Assembly: GCA_005885515.1 (NCBI GenBank)
Contig: VAWK01000049.1
Location: forward strand, 1-37,647
Direction of reading: 5' to 3'
Source of the DNA: Actinomycetota bacterium
GTDB taxonomy: Bacteria; Actinomycetota; Thermoleophilia; Solirubrobacterales; Solirubrobacteraceae
DNA length: 37,647 bases
The position numbers and the translations under genes are program-made. Positions 1 through 7,335 of the stretch are shown here, piece by piece; position 1 is the first letter of the stretch; each line of letters begins with the position of its first letter. Below the pieces are notes generated by a model. It worked only from the letters and a program-made list of their open reading frames with translations, was not told the DNA's origin and made no database searches.

Positions 1-34
1 ACTTTGTGAAGTTGATGAATCCCGAGTGGCGTTT

Positions 35-39
35 AGGAG
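35..39 (+). promoter_or_regulatory. Ribosome binding site of the rhodanese-ThiF gene
   Basis: AGGAG lies 7 nt before ATG 47. It decides between that ATG and the upstream in-frame GTG 26, which has no such site. Confidence 0.7.
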
Positions 40-46
40 TTTTCTG

Positions 47-1228
47 ATGAGTCCGTCCGGCCCCGAGCTGTTGCGCGCGATCAAGAGCCAGATCGAGGAG
101 GTCGACCCGGCCGAGGTGCACGAGCTGATCGACGAGGGCGTGGCGATCGTCGACGTGCGCGAGGCCGAGGAGCTGGCGAGCGGGCAGATTCCCGGTGCCA
201 AGCACGTTCCCCGCAGCTATCTCGAGACGCGCATCGAGGGGGCGGTGCCCGACCACTCGACCCCCGTGATCCTGTACTGCGCCTCGGGTAACCGCTCCGC
301 CTATGCGGCGCGCACGCTGCTTGAGGACATGGGCTATGAGAACGTGCGCTCGATGACCGGCGGGATCACCCTGTGGAAGGACCGCGGCTACGAGGTGCAC
401 CTGCCGCGCGCGCTTAGCCCCGAGCAACGCGAGCGCTACTCGCGCCACCTGCTCATTCCGGAGATCGGCGCCGACGGGCAGCAGAAGCTGCTCGACGCCA
501 AGGTCCTGCTGCTCGGCGCCGGCGGGCTGGGGTCGCCCGCGGCACTTTACCTGGCGGCCGCCGGCGTGGGCACGCTGGGCATCGTCGATGACGATGAGGT
601 CGACCTCTCCAACCTGCAGCGCCAGGTGATCCACTCCACGCAGCGCATCGGCATTCCCAAGGTCGACTCCGCCGAGGAGTCGATTCACGCGATCAACCCC
701 GACGTGAACGTCGTCAAGTACCCGCTGCGAATAGACGCCTCGAACATCCTGGGCATCATCGACGGCTATGACGTGATCGTCGACGGCGCCGACAACTTCC
801 CCACGCGCTACCTGCTCAACGACGCGTCGGTGCGGCTGAAGATCCCGGTCGTGTCGGCCTCGATCCTCGGCTTCGATGGCCAGCTGTCGGTGTTCATGCC
901 CTATGACGGGCCCTGCTACCGGTGCCTGTTCCGCGAGCCTCCGCCGGCGGAGCTTGCCCCCTCATGTGGTGCCAACGGCGTGCTGGGCGTGCTTCCGGGG
1001 ACGATGGGCCTGCTCCAGGCGACAGAGGTGATCAAGCTCATCGTCGGCATCGGCGAGCCTGCGATCGGGCGCCTGTTGCTCTACGACGCGCTGGGCGCCA
1101 CGCTGACCGAGGTCAAGGTCCACCGCGATCCCGACTGCCCGGTCTGCTCGCGCGATCCCTCCGAGATCTCCGACGAGGAGCTGGGCTCCTTTCCCGACTA
1201 CGAGGCGTTCTGCGCCGCCGCCGGGTAG
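47..1228 (+). CDS. moeZ: Rhodanese-ThiF/MoeB fusion, sulfur-carrier activating enzyme (MoeZ-like)
   Basis: The predicted 393-aa cytoplasmic enzyme adenylates the C-terminal glycine of a ubiquitin-like sulfur carrier and supplies sulfur to form a thiocarboxylate. Residues about 20-118 are a rhodanese domain with active-site loop CASGNRS (Cys78). Residues about 123-370 are a ThiF/MoeB E1-like domain with ATP loop GAGGLGS (157-163), paired zinc cysteines CYRC (290/293) and CPVC (364/367), and a Cys307 in the SCGANGVLG stretch. ATG 47 is preferred over GTG 26 because AGGAG (35-39) lies 7 nt upstream; the frame stays open to the window edge. The domain order is the reverse of mycobacterial MoeZ, which is ThiF then rhodanese. 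The likely partner is the CysO-like protein 72 nt downstream. The family assignment is firm; the exact partner is inferred. Confidence 0.93.
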   Translation: MSPSGPELLRAIKSQIEEVDPAEVHELIDEGVAIVDVREAEELASGQIPGAKHVPRSYLETRIEGAVPDHSTPVILYCASGNRSAYAARTLLEDMGYENVRSMTGGITLWKDRGYEVHLPRALSPEQRERYSRHLLIPEIGADGQQKLLDAKVLLLGAGGLGSPAALYLAAAGVGTLGIVDDDEVDLSNLQRQVIHSTQRIGIPKVDSAEESIHAINPDVNVVKYPLRIDASNILGIIDGYDVIVDGADNFPTRYLLNDASVRLKIPVVSASILGFDGQLSVFMPYDGPCYRCLFREPPPAELAPSCGANGVLGVLPGTMGLLQATEVIKLIVGIGEPAIGRLLLYDALGATLTEVKVHRDPDCPVCSRDPSEISDEELGSFPDYEAFCAAAG

Positions 1229-1246
1229 CCGCGCGCCGGGCCCGGA

Positions 1247-1262
1247 CGCCCGCTCGCGGGCG
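1247..1262 (+). terminator. Possible hairpin between moeZ and cysO genes
   Basis: CGCCCG-CTCG-CGGGCG forms a 6-bp GC stem with a tetraloop in the 72-bp gap. No T-tract follows, so this may be a weak terminator, an RNA-stability element or chance in GC-rich DNA. Confidence 0.3.
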
Positions 1263-1300
1263 CGCTCCCCATGCGCTGGGCGTGCTAATCATTCGCGGGC

Positions 1301-1591
1301 ATGGCCACGATCAAGATCCCGCCTGTGCTGCGCCCGTCGGTGGGCGGCGAGAAGATCCTCAGCGCCAGCGGCGCCAGCGTCGGCGAGGTGCTGCACGATC
1401 TCGCCTCAACGCACCCGGCGACGCGCAGCCAGCTGTTCTCGGCCGAGGGCGAGCTCAACCGCTACGTGAACGTGTACCTCAACGATGAGGACGTTCGCGT
1501 GCTCGGCGGTCTGGACACCGCCGTGGCGCCCGACGATGTGCTGGTGATCCTGCCCGCGATGGCCGGCGGGACACGGGCGCCTTCGCTCTAG
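1301..1591 (+). CDS. cysO: CysO-like ubiquitin-fold sulfur carrier (MoaD/ThiS family) with a C-terminal tail
   Basis: A 96-aa MoaD/ThiS-type beta-grasp protein. The C-terminal part YVNVYLNDEDVRVLGG...DDVLVILPAMAGG matches the carrier fold, with Gly-Gly at 89-90 as the expected thiocarboxylation site. In Mycobacterium CysO, GG is the true C-terminus; here six more residues, TRAPSL, precede the stop. The tail must presumably be removed before activation by the upstream E1-like enzyme. The JAMM protease encoded at 5584 is the obvious candidate, by analogy with the QbsE/QbsD pair. The role is sulfur donor to CysM at 4608. ATG 1301 sits 9 nt after TAATCA, suggesting a short-leader or leaderless transcript. 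The fold is confident; the processing model is inference. Confidence 0.88.
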   Translation: MATIKIPPVLRPSVGGEKILSASGASVGEVLHDLASTHPATRSQLFSAEGELNRYVNVYLNDEDVRVLGGLDTAVAPDDVLVILPAMAGGTRAPSL

Positions 1592-1835
1592 CGCCGCCAG
1601 CCGGCCTGGTCGATCAACTGCCGCTCGGCTCCCCGTTGCTTGGGGGTCCTGATCCTCAAGTACGCCGACGGGCCCGCCGACAACGACGTGGACGAGCCTT
1701 GGCATGCCTGCGACCATTGCAACAACTTCTTTCGGCTGCTCGCGGGGCGGCGAGTGGCTGCTCTCGCCAGCCTCGCATCTGACCTCGTGCCGCAGGCGTG
1801 GGCGAGCGCTCGAGGCCGAGCGCCGCAAACCGCGC

Positions 1836-2417
1836 ATGCGCTTCGGCCAGGAGGGTGGCTACAGTCTGATCGAGCTCCTGCTCGCGTCCCTGGCCGCGCT
1901 CGGTGTGTTGACCGCGACGCTGGCTCTGCTCCAAACCAGTCAGCAGGTGCAGGCGCGTGATAGCGAATGGGCGCTCACGCTGCAGGAAGGCAGGGCCGGC
2001 CTCGCGCGCATGGTGCGCGAGATACGGCAGGCGTACAGCATCAAGGCCGCGACCGGCAGCTCAATCGACTTCTACGTCACGATCGGAGGCAACGAACTCG
2101 AGGTCTCCTATCAGTGCAATGTCGCGCAGCCGGGCACGAGCTTGTACGAGTGCGTTCGCCTTGCCGCTACCCCCCCGGCACCCCTGCCCGCGTTGAGCAC
2201 CGGCACGCCGATCGTTCGCGACGTGCTCAATGAAACGGCCGCCGACAGCTCTGACCCCGTATTCAGCTACTCGCCCAATGCCACAGAACCCACCTTCGTG
2301 ACGGCGAAGGTCGCGCTGCCGTCGGGCGGCACGCTCAAGCAGGTGGGGAGCAGCGGTTACACCCACAAGGTCGTGCTGAGCAGCGGTGCCTACATCCGCA
2401 ATGTCTCGGGGGCATAA
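1836..2417 (+). CDS. Type IV pseudopilin, PilW/PulJ-like
   Basis: A 193-aa protein with a class III signal peptide: a short leader ending in Gly-Gly (MRFGQEGG), then YSLIE, giving Glu at +5 of the mature protein and a hydrophobic helix of about 20 residues. This is the cleavage context of prepilin peptidase. The rest is a Thr/Ser/Pro-containing extracellular domain with few charges. ATG 1836 places the cleavage motif near the N-terminus; the frame is open upstream to 1704, but that extension would bury the signal. The two following genes also carry N-terminal pilin-type helices, so this is the first of a minor-pilin set. No assembly ATPase or prepilin peptidase is in the window. The 244 bp upstream of the start show no other supportable gene. 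Confidence 0.82.
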   Translation: MRFGQEGGYSLIELLLASLAALGVLTATLALLQTSQQVQARDSEWALTLQEGRAGLARMVREIRQAYSIKAATGSSIDFYVTIGGNELEVSYQCNVAQPGTSLYECVRLAATPPAPLPALSTGTPIVRDVLNETAADSSDPVFSYSPNATEPTFVTAKVALPSGGTLKQVGSSGYTHKVVLSSGAYIRNVSGA

Positions 2418-2421
2418 GCCG

Positions 2422-3081
2422 GTGAGTGCGCACGACGACACCGTAACCAGGCCCTTCCGCAGACTCCGCCTGACCCTACCTTGGCGCGGTTGGCTATGCC
2501 GCGAGGAAGGCTTCGGCCTGATCGAGGTGCTCGTCGCGGCGGTCGTGTTGACGGTGGGCATCCTCGGACTGATCGGCGCCTTCGACGGCGCGCGCAAGCT
2601 CACACTGCTCTCCGAACGCAGGACCTCGATCGCCCATCGCGCCCAGCAGGAGATCGAGCGCCTGCAGGCAGTCCCCTACGCGGAGCTGGCAGCGGCTCCC
2701 TCGCTACCGCAGCACTCAAGCGAAACCAGCAACCCCGACTACTACGTCAACGGCACCAAATATCAATGGGACCCCGCGAACTCCGCGACCGAGGAACTCG
2801 TACCGGCGGTGGCGACGGAATGCGGAAGTACTCCCGTGGAAGGCTGCGGCGCCGTGTCAGCCTCGCGAACCGCTTGGACTGACGGACACCTGAGCGGCTA
2901 CGTATACGACTTCGTCACCTGGCACACCGATGGCCACTGCGGAACGCTCTGTCCGGGCGAAAAAAACTACAAGCGCCTCACGGTCGTCGTAACGGTCACC
3001 GTGCCCGGCGCCACACACCCCGTCACCCCCGTCCGGGTCTCTGTCTTCATAGCCGATCCGAACGCCTCGGTCTCCAAATGA
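2422..3081 (+). CDS. Type IV pseudopilin, PilV/PulI-like
   Basis: A 219-aa protein with prepilin motif EEG|FGLIEVLVAAVVLTVG: Gly at -1, Phe at +1, Glu at +5, followed by a hydrophobic helix. An AHRAQQEIERLQAVPY segment after the helix is typical of PilV-like minor pilins. The C-terminal domain has paired cysteines (CGSTPVEGC, HCGTLC), which may form disulfides outside the cell. GTG 2422 is chosen because GGGGG (2408-2412) lies 9 nt upstream and it begins 4 nt after the previous stop; ATG 2401 and ATG 2386, overlapping the upstream gene, are alternatives. It is probably co-transcribed and co-assembled with its neighbours. Confidence 0.82.
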   Translation: MSAHDDTVTRPFRRLRLTLPWRGWLCREEGFGLIEVLVAAVVLTVGILGLIGAFDGARKLTLLSERRTSIAHRAQQEIERLQAVPYAELAAAPSLPQHSSETSNPDYYVNGTKYQWDPANSATEELVPAVATECGSTPVEGCGAVSASRTAWTDGHLSGYVYDFVTWHTDGHCGTLCPGEKNYKRLTVVVTVTVPGATHPVTPVRVSVFIADPNASVSK

Positions 3082-3109
3082 CGACCAACCAGAACGGGCA
3101 AACCCTCAA

Positions 3110-4480
3110 ATGAGCGGCGGGTCCACCCGTCCGTCACCCGGACGTCATCTCGCTGTCAAGAACAGACTCGTGACGCAAAGCGGGTTCGCGCTGCCGGTGG
3201 CGATCATGGTGCTGCTCATCGTCACCATGCTGTCGGCGGCCGCGGTCGCCGTGTCCGTGCACTCCTCGAGCTCAACCACCCGCGACGACAACGCGAAGGC
3301 GGCGCTCGAGGCAGCGGAAACGGGCCTGCATGTCGCGACCTACCGGCTCGCGATGATACCGCTCGAAGGGAAACAGTGTGTAAAGAACGGTGGAGCCAAA
3401 AGTCCCGAAGAAGGTAAGTACTGCAAGGACGCCACGGAAGCGCTCGGCAACGGAGCCACCTTCACCTACTGGACCTCGGAAGTGCTGAGCGAACCGGCCA
3501 CGTGCGCCGGGGAAGCGATAAAGACCGAAGCCGGCCTCGACCAGCGCTGCGTCACGGCTGAAGGACAAGTGAACGGGGTCGCCCGGCGCGTGCAGGCGCG
3601 CGTCGCCGCCCCCAGCGCCAAGCCGCTGTTCCCGATCCATGGCGTCGTCGGACTCACGAAGCTCAACATCAGCGGCGGAGGCACGGTGCAGGGCTTGGCC
3701 GGGACCAACGGGAAACTTGAAATATCAGGAGGTGGTCTCAAACTCGCGGGCGGCTACACGCTCGGCTTTCCAGGAGGCAAACTGGAAAATAAAGGCGGCG
3801 AAGTTATCTGCCCTCCCTGCGGGATGCGCAGCAAAGAAGAAGGGCCAATTCCAGGCGCACTTCCGGAAAAACACGTCACGGCAGCGACCAGCGAAGATAG
3901 CCGGATTACAAAAAAAGAAGATGAACAGACGGGCTCGGTCACATGGACTGCGGCCAACTATGAACTCACCCTGTCGGGCAAAGGCGCCCACATCGTGCTT
4001 GGCGGCGCCAAATACTACTTCTGCAAGCTGGTAGCTGGGGGTGGCGGCGTTATCACTGTGACCGCGAGCACCAAAACGGAAATCTTCATCGATTCTTCCG
4101 AAGACACGGGTAGCCCCTGCAAATCTAGCCAAAAACCAAAGATATTCGAATTGTCGGGCGGTTCCAAACTCGAAAACTCCTCTGAAGACCCCAGCGCGCT
4201 GCTGATCGAGGTGTACGGCAAAAACGAAGTGATAGTCAGCGGAGCAGGCGAAGTCCAGGCGACCGTGCTTGCGCCGGAAGCGAAGGTCACCCTGTCGGGC
4301 GGAAGCACGGTCAAAGGCGGGCTCGTCGGCAACGAAGTAATCATGAGCGGGGGGTCCTTCGCGTGGGACGAAAGGGCCGCATCGCTGAGGCAGGAAGGCT
4401 CTGGCGCCGAGGCCTACCAGCGCGTCCCCTCCTGGGAGGAATGCAAGCCCACAGGCGCAACCGCGTTGGCGGGCTGCTGA
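3110..4480 (+). CDS. PilX-like pseudopilin with glycine-rich beta-helix-like body
   Basis: A 456-aa protein. After a positively charged leader, residues about 25-48 (SG|FALPVAIMVLLIVTMLSA) form the N-terminal helix of a PilX/GspK-type minor pilin; the +5 residue is Val, not Glu. A helical AALEAAETGL segment follows, as in PilX-type proteins. From about residue 180 to 430 the sequence carries degenerate SGGG-containing strands (for example LNISGGGTVQG, LEISGGGLKLAGG, VTLSGGSTVKGG), suggesting a beta-helix or beta-solenoid. Base composition drops here, with frequent AAA and GAA codons and short A-runs that are unusual in this window, suggesting recent acquisition or relaxed selection. It is probably an exported surface or pilus-tip component. 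Function beyond the N-terminus is unknown. Confidence 0.75.
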   Translation: MSGGSTRPSPGRHLAVKNRLVTQSGFALPVAIMVLLIVTMLSAAAVAVSVHSSSSTTRDDNAKAALEAAETGLHVATYRLAMIPLEGKQCVKNGGAKSPEEGKYCKDATEALGNGATFTYWTSEVLSEPATCAGEAIKTEAGLDQRCVTAEGQVNGVARRVQARVAAPSAKPLFPIHGVVGLTKLNISGGGTVQGLAGTNGKLEISGGGLKLAGGYTLGFPGGKLENKGGEVICPPCGMRSKEEGPIPGALPEKHVTAATSEDSRITKKEDEQTGSVTWTAANYELTLSGKGAHIVLGGAKYYFCKLVAGGGGVITVTASTKTEIFIDSSEDTGSPCKSSQKPKIFELSGGSKLENSSEDPSALLIEVYGKNEVIVSGAGEVQATVLAPEAKVTLSGGSTVKGGLVGNEVIMSGGSFAWDERAASLRQEGSGAEAYQRVPSWEECKPTGATALAGC

Positions 4481-4591
4481 TGCTGCAGCTGGCGGCCAGC
4501 GCAACAGGCACAAGCCAAGCCGACGGGGCGCTCGAAGATGGCGAGCTCGGGCAGCTGCACCGGGCGCTCGCGCGCGGGCGGCGGAGGCCGC

Positions 4592-4597
4592 TATATT
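4592..4597 (+). promoter_or_regulatory. Candidate -10 element of cysM
   Basis: TATATT lies 10 nt before ATG 4608, and no Shine-Dalgarno sequence is present. This suggests that cysM has its own leaderless or near-leaderless transcript, separate from the pilin genes. No convincing -35 is seen. Confidence 0.5.
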
Positions 4598-4607
4598 CAG
4601 TGAAGTA

Positions 4608-5579
4608 ATGGCGGCTGAGCGGCTGAGGAGCCGGCCCTGCGGCGGTCGGTATGGGGACATCGTGCAGTCGATCGGGAACACCCCGCTGGTCGAGCTGCCG
4701 CGACTGTCGCCCAAGCCGGGCGTGCACGTGTGGGCCAAGCTCGAGTCGCACAACCCCACCGGCTCGGTCAAGGACCGGGTGGCGCGGGCGCTGATCGAGG
4801 ACGCCGAGGAGAAGGGCGCGATCGAGCCGGGACAGACGATTCTCGAACCGACGTCGGGCAACACGGGCATCTCGCTGGCGATGATCTGCTCGCGCAAGGG
4901 CTACCGCTTGAAGGTGGTGATGCCCGAGAACGTCACGCGCGAGCGCACCCAGCTGCTGCAGATGTACGGCGCAGAGATCGTCTACTCGCCGGGCTCGGAA
5001 GGATCAAACGGCGCGGTCGCGATGGCGCTGGCGATGGCCGAGCGGGATCGCTCCTGCTACATGCCCTACCAGTACGGCAACGAGGCCAACCCCAACGCCC
5101 ACTACAGCGGCACGGCTCTCGAGATCCTGGAAGAGCTCGATGAGGTGTCGGCGTTCGTCGCCGGGCTGGGCACCGGTGGCACCCTGATGGGCACTGGCAG
5201 GCGGCTGAAGGAGACGTTCGGCGACGCCGTCAAGATCGTGGCGGCCGAGCCGATGCAGGGCGAGCCGGTGCAGGGGCTGCGCTCGCTGGACGACGGCTTC
5301 ATCCCCCCGATCATCGATCTCGCGCTGCTGGACCGCAAGATCTTCGTCACCAACAGCGACGCGATCTCGTGGACACGCAGGCTGCTGGATGAGGAGGGCA
5401 TCTTCGCGGGCGTCTCGAGCGGCGCCATCGCGAGCATCGCCGTGCGCATCGCCGGCGAGCTGGACGAGGGCAACGTCGTGTTCGTCGTGGCCGACGACGG
5501 CTGGAAGTACCTCTCGAGCGGCATCTACACGCTGCCCGTCGACGAGATCGAGAACGTTGACGCGACTGTATGGTGGTGA
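4608..5579 (+). CDS. cysM: O-phosphoserine sulfhydrylase (CysM), PLP-dependent cysteine synthase
   Basis: A 323-aa fold-type II PLP enzyme making L-cysteine. The PLP lysine is Lys55 in NPTGSVKDR, the substrate loop is PTSGNTG (81-87) and the phosphate-binding loop is GLGTGGTLMGTG (187-198). An arginine in QGLRSLDDGF (Arg225) aligns with the arginine that gives Mycobacterium tuberculosis CysM its preference for O-phosphoserine, and the total length is also the same. CysM of this type takes sulfur from thiocarboxylated CysO rather than free sulfide, and both the CysO-like gene and the Mec-like gene are in the same block. The C-terminus ends in VWW. The mec start follows the stop by only 4 nt. 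Substrate preference is inferred from the motif and the neighbours. Confidence 0.93.
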   Translation: MAAERLRSRPCGGRYGDIVQSIGNTPLVELPRLSPKPGVHVWAKLESHNPTGSVKDRVARALIEDAEEKGAIEPGQTILEPTSGNTGISLAMICSRKGYRLKVVMPENVTRERTQLLQMYGAEIVYSPGSEGSNGAVAMALAMAERDRSCYMPYQYGNEANPNAHYSGTALEILEELDEVSAFVAGLGTGGTLMGTGRRLKETFGDAVKIVAAEPMQGEPVQGLRSLDDGFIPPIIDLALLDRKIFVTNSDAISWTRRLLDEEGIFAGVSSGAIASIAVRIAGELDEGNVVFVVADDGWKYLSSGIYTLPVDEIENVDATVWW

Positions 5580-5583
5580 CCCG

Positions 5584-6012
5584 TTGCTCATCTCGCGCCC
5601 GCTGCTGGACGAGCTGATCGCCCATGCGCGTGAGGAGGCGCCCAACGAGTGCTGCGGCGTGATCGCCGTGCACGCCGACCACTCCGACGGCGGCTCCGCG
5701 CCGCGTGCCGCGCGCGTGTATCGCGCCGTCAACACGGCCGCCAGCCCGCTGCGGTTCGAGGTCGACGGCCGGGAACTGCTGCGAGCGATCGATGCGATCG
5801 AGCTGCAGGGAAGCGAGCTGGGCGCGATCTATCACTCGCACACCCGGACCGCACCGTATCCCTCCCAGACGGACATCAACTTCGCCGTCAACTGGCCTGG
5901 CGTCGAGTGGGTCATCGTGGGCCTGGCGGGCGCCGGCTCGCCGGAGGTGCGCTCCTACCTGATCGATGGGGGCGACGTGCGCGAGGTCGAGCTGCGGGAA
6001 AGCGCCACGTGA
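5584..6012 (+). CDS. mec: Mec-like JAMM/MPN zinc metalloprotease
   Basis: A 142-aa single-domain JAMM protease. The metal and catalytic residues are visible: Glu22 (NECCGV), His84 and His86 (HSH), Ser94 and Asp97 (SQTD). In mycobacteria Mec releases cysteine from the CysO-cysteine adduct. Here it could also trim the six-residue tail of the CysO-like protein. TTG 5584 is the likely start, 4 nt after the cysM stop and preceded by GGTGGTG; the frame is open further upstream only inside cysM in another frame. It overlaps the next gene by GTGA. Family and pathway are confident; the start codon is less so. Confidence 0.88.
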   Translation: MLISRPLLDELIAHAREEAPNECCGVIAVHADHSDGGSAPRAARVYRAVNTAASPLRFEVDGRELLRAIDAIELQGSELGAIYHSHTRTAPYPSQTDINFAVNWPGVEWVIVGLAGAGSPEVRSYLIDGGDVREVELRESAT

Positions 6013-6446
6013 GCGCCGGGCGCGAGACTCGGGCAGCCGGGTCGGCCGCCGAGGGGCTCGTGTGCCCGCGCTGCGCGCGCGGCTACCCGCCCAGCGAGCG
6101 CTTCTGCGTCGCGTGCGGCATGCCGCTGGTGCACGCATCGGGCGGCGAGCAGAAGGCCACCGCGCGCCAGCGGCGCGCGCGCAAGGTCAAGCCTCAGTAC
6201 GCACAGGGGCAGCTCGTGAAGGTGGCCCGGGCCCAGCACCAGAGCGAAGCCGAGTTCATCGAGGGGCTGCTGCTGGAGGAGGGCATCCCGTGCATGCTGC
6301 GCCGCTCGCGCGGCTTCGACGTCTCGGAAATGCTGGCGGCGGGTCCGCGCGATGTGCTCGTACCCGCCTCCGGAGCCCAGGCGGCGCGCGAAGCGCTCGC
6401 CTGGGAGCCGTCCGATGACCCCGCGCAAGAGGGCAGCGGCGCTTAG
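6009..6446 (+). CDS. Zinc-ribbon plus DUF2007-type protein
   Basis: A 145-aa protein. Residues 18-40 hold a zinc ribbon (CPRC...CVAC). A basic linker (ARQRRARKVK) follows, then a DUF2007-like domain (LVKVARAQHQSEAEFIEGLL, then IPCMLRRSRG) of the kind often labelled putative signal transducing protein. GTG 6009 overlaps the mec stop as GTGA, implying translational coupling. Its biochemical role is unknown; the position suggests a link to the cysteine operon, but co-location is the only evidence. The 3' end of this gene resembles the 23-bp repeat downstream. Confidence 0.8.
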   Translation: MSAGRETRAAGSAAEGLVCPRCARGYPPSERFCVACGMPLVHASGGEQKATARQRRARKVKPQYAQGQLVKVARAQHQSEAEFIEGLLLEEGIPCMLRRSRGFDVSEMLAAGPRDVLVPASGAQAAREALAWEPSDDPAQEGSGA

Positions 6447-6468
6447 ACCAGCACCGCGGCGCCTCTCA

Positions 6469-6583
6469 GACGAGGGCAGCCGCGCCTACGAGACGAGGGC
6501 AGCCGCGCCTACGAAACGAGGGCAGCTGCGCCTACGAGACGAGGGCAGCCGCGCCTACGAAACGAGGGCAGCCGCGCCTACGC
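6469..6583. repeat. Five tandem copies of a 23-bp unit
   Basis: Units start at 6469, 6492, 6515, 6538 and 6561 and are near-identical, with core GAGGGCAGCCGCGCCTAC. The period is not a multiple of three. The last 18 bases of the upstream gene, including its TAG (6429-6446), match the unit core at about 15 of 18 positions, and 6447-6468 looks like a decayed copy, so the array may have grown from that gene end. There are no spacers, so it is not a CRISPR array. The right end touches the stop of the convergent DUF1802 gene. Confidence 0.9.
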
Positions 6584-7210
6584 CAGGACGGGCTGGCCAG
6601 CCTCGCTGGTGATCGCGCGGATCTCCTCGGAGGCCCGCTCGAACTCGGCGTCGGAGAGGACCGGTGTGCCCTCGAACGGCAGGTCGCGCTGCAGCTCGAC
6701 CCACGGGTGCGAGGCGTTGTACTCGTCGCGCACCCTCACGGTGACCGGGCGGGGAATGCGGTGGGTGCGCAGCAGCAGCACGTGCAGCGGCTGGTGCCGG
6801 CGCCAGCCCAGGCGCCTTTCGGCGTAGTCGGAGGTCCACACGCAGAACGGCGAGAGGGCGTCCACGCAGCGGGGGTCGGTGACCGTGAACTGGCCGGCCA
6901 CCTGCGCCCACGCGCGTATGCGCACGCGATCGGGCTGCTGCACAGGGGCGCCCGAGGTGAAGGCTCCGAGCATCGGCTCGCCGTCGCTCCACACACCCTC
7001 CTCCAGCGCCCGCCGCAGCTCCGGCTGGTGGGACTCGCGCACCAGATCGCCGGTCTCGTGGTCGAACGTCGGATACAAAAAGAACCGCTCGTGGGCGAGC
7101 CTGATGGGCTTGCCCGGCTGCCGGATGACCGGCTTGCGGAGGGTAATGAGCTGCTCCCCTTCCGCCAGAGCGCGGACGGTGACGGCCCATTCTTTGAAAG
7201 CAATTGGCAT
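6578..7210 (-). CDS. DUF1802 family protein
   Basis: A 210-aa soluble protein. The N-terminal MPIAFKEWAVTVRALAEG and the segment HERFFLYPTFDHETGD are typical of DUF1802. The second half contains RAWAQVAGQFTV and a stretch ending in VWTSDYAERRLGWR. No catalytic residues are known for the family and no function can be assigned. ATG 7210 is chosen because GGAG lies 7 nt upstream; the frame is open to 7315, but the extra 35 residues look non-coding. It follows hyuB on the same strand after 125 bp with its own promoter-like sequence, so it is probably a separate transcription unit. Confidence 0.75.
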   Translation of the reverse strand: MPIAFKEWAVTVRALAEGEQLITLRKPVIRQPGKPIRLAHERFFLYPTFDHETGDLVRESHQPELRRALEEGVWSDGEPMLGAFTSGAPVQQPDRVRIRAWAQVAGQFTVTDPRCVDALSPFCVWTSDYAERRLGWRRHQPLHVLLLRTHRIPRPVTVRVRDEYNASHPWVELQRDLPFEGTPVLSDAEFERASEEIRAITSEAGQPVLA

Positions 7211-7286
7211 AAATGCGCTCCGGAACTGAGGGACAGCTTCTCGGGTACGCCCTGCGCGCCCGAAACGGCCGGCCGCAGGCCGGTTA

Positions 7287-7315
7287 AAGATACGAAAAGC
7301 GGGCGAAAATCCCAA
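7287..7315 (-). promoter_or_regulatory. Candidate promoter of the DUF1802 gene
   Basis: On the minus strand TTGGGA and TATCTT are separated by 17 nt in a stretch richer in A+T than its surroundings, leaving a leader of about 70 nt. Each box matches the sigma-70 consensus at 4 of 6 positions. Confidence 0.35.
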
Positions 7316-7335
7316 ATCCCCTGCAAATCCGGCGG

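Noticed and set aside
1640..1960. 106-aa plus-strand frame upstream of the first pseudopilin
   Set aside because: It overlaps the pilin signal region in another frame and has no domain or ribosome site; the 1592-1835 gap is left without a gene.
3725..4897. 390-aa minus-strand open frame opposite the third pilin gene and cysM
   Set aside because: It has no domain features and lies antisense to two well-supported genes; long antisense frames are expected at this G+C.
6469..6583. Short repeats considered as a CRISPR array
   Set aside because: The copies are directly contiguous with no spacers and there are no cas genes.
6352..6612. 86-aa open frame through the 23-bp repeats
   Set aside because: The repeat period shifts the frame at every copy, so its product is not a true peptide repeat; the start lies inside the DUF2007 gene.
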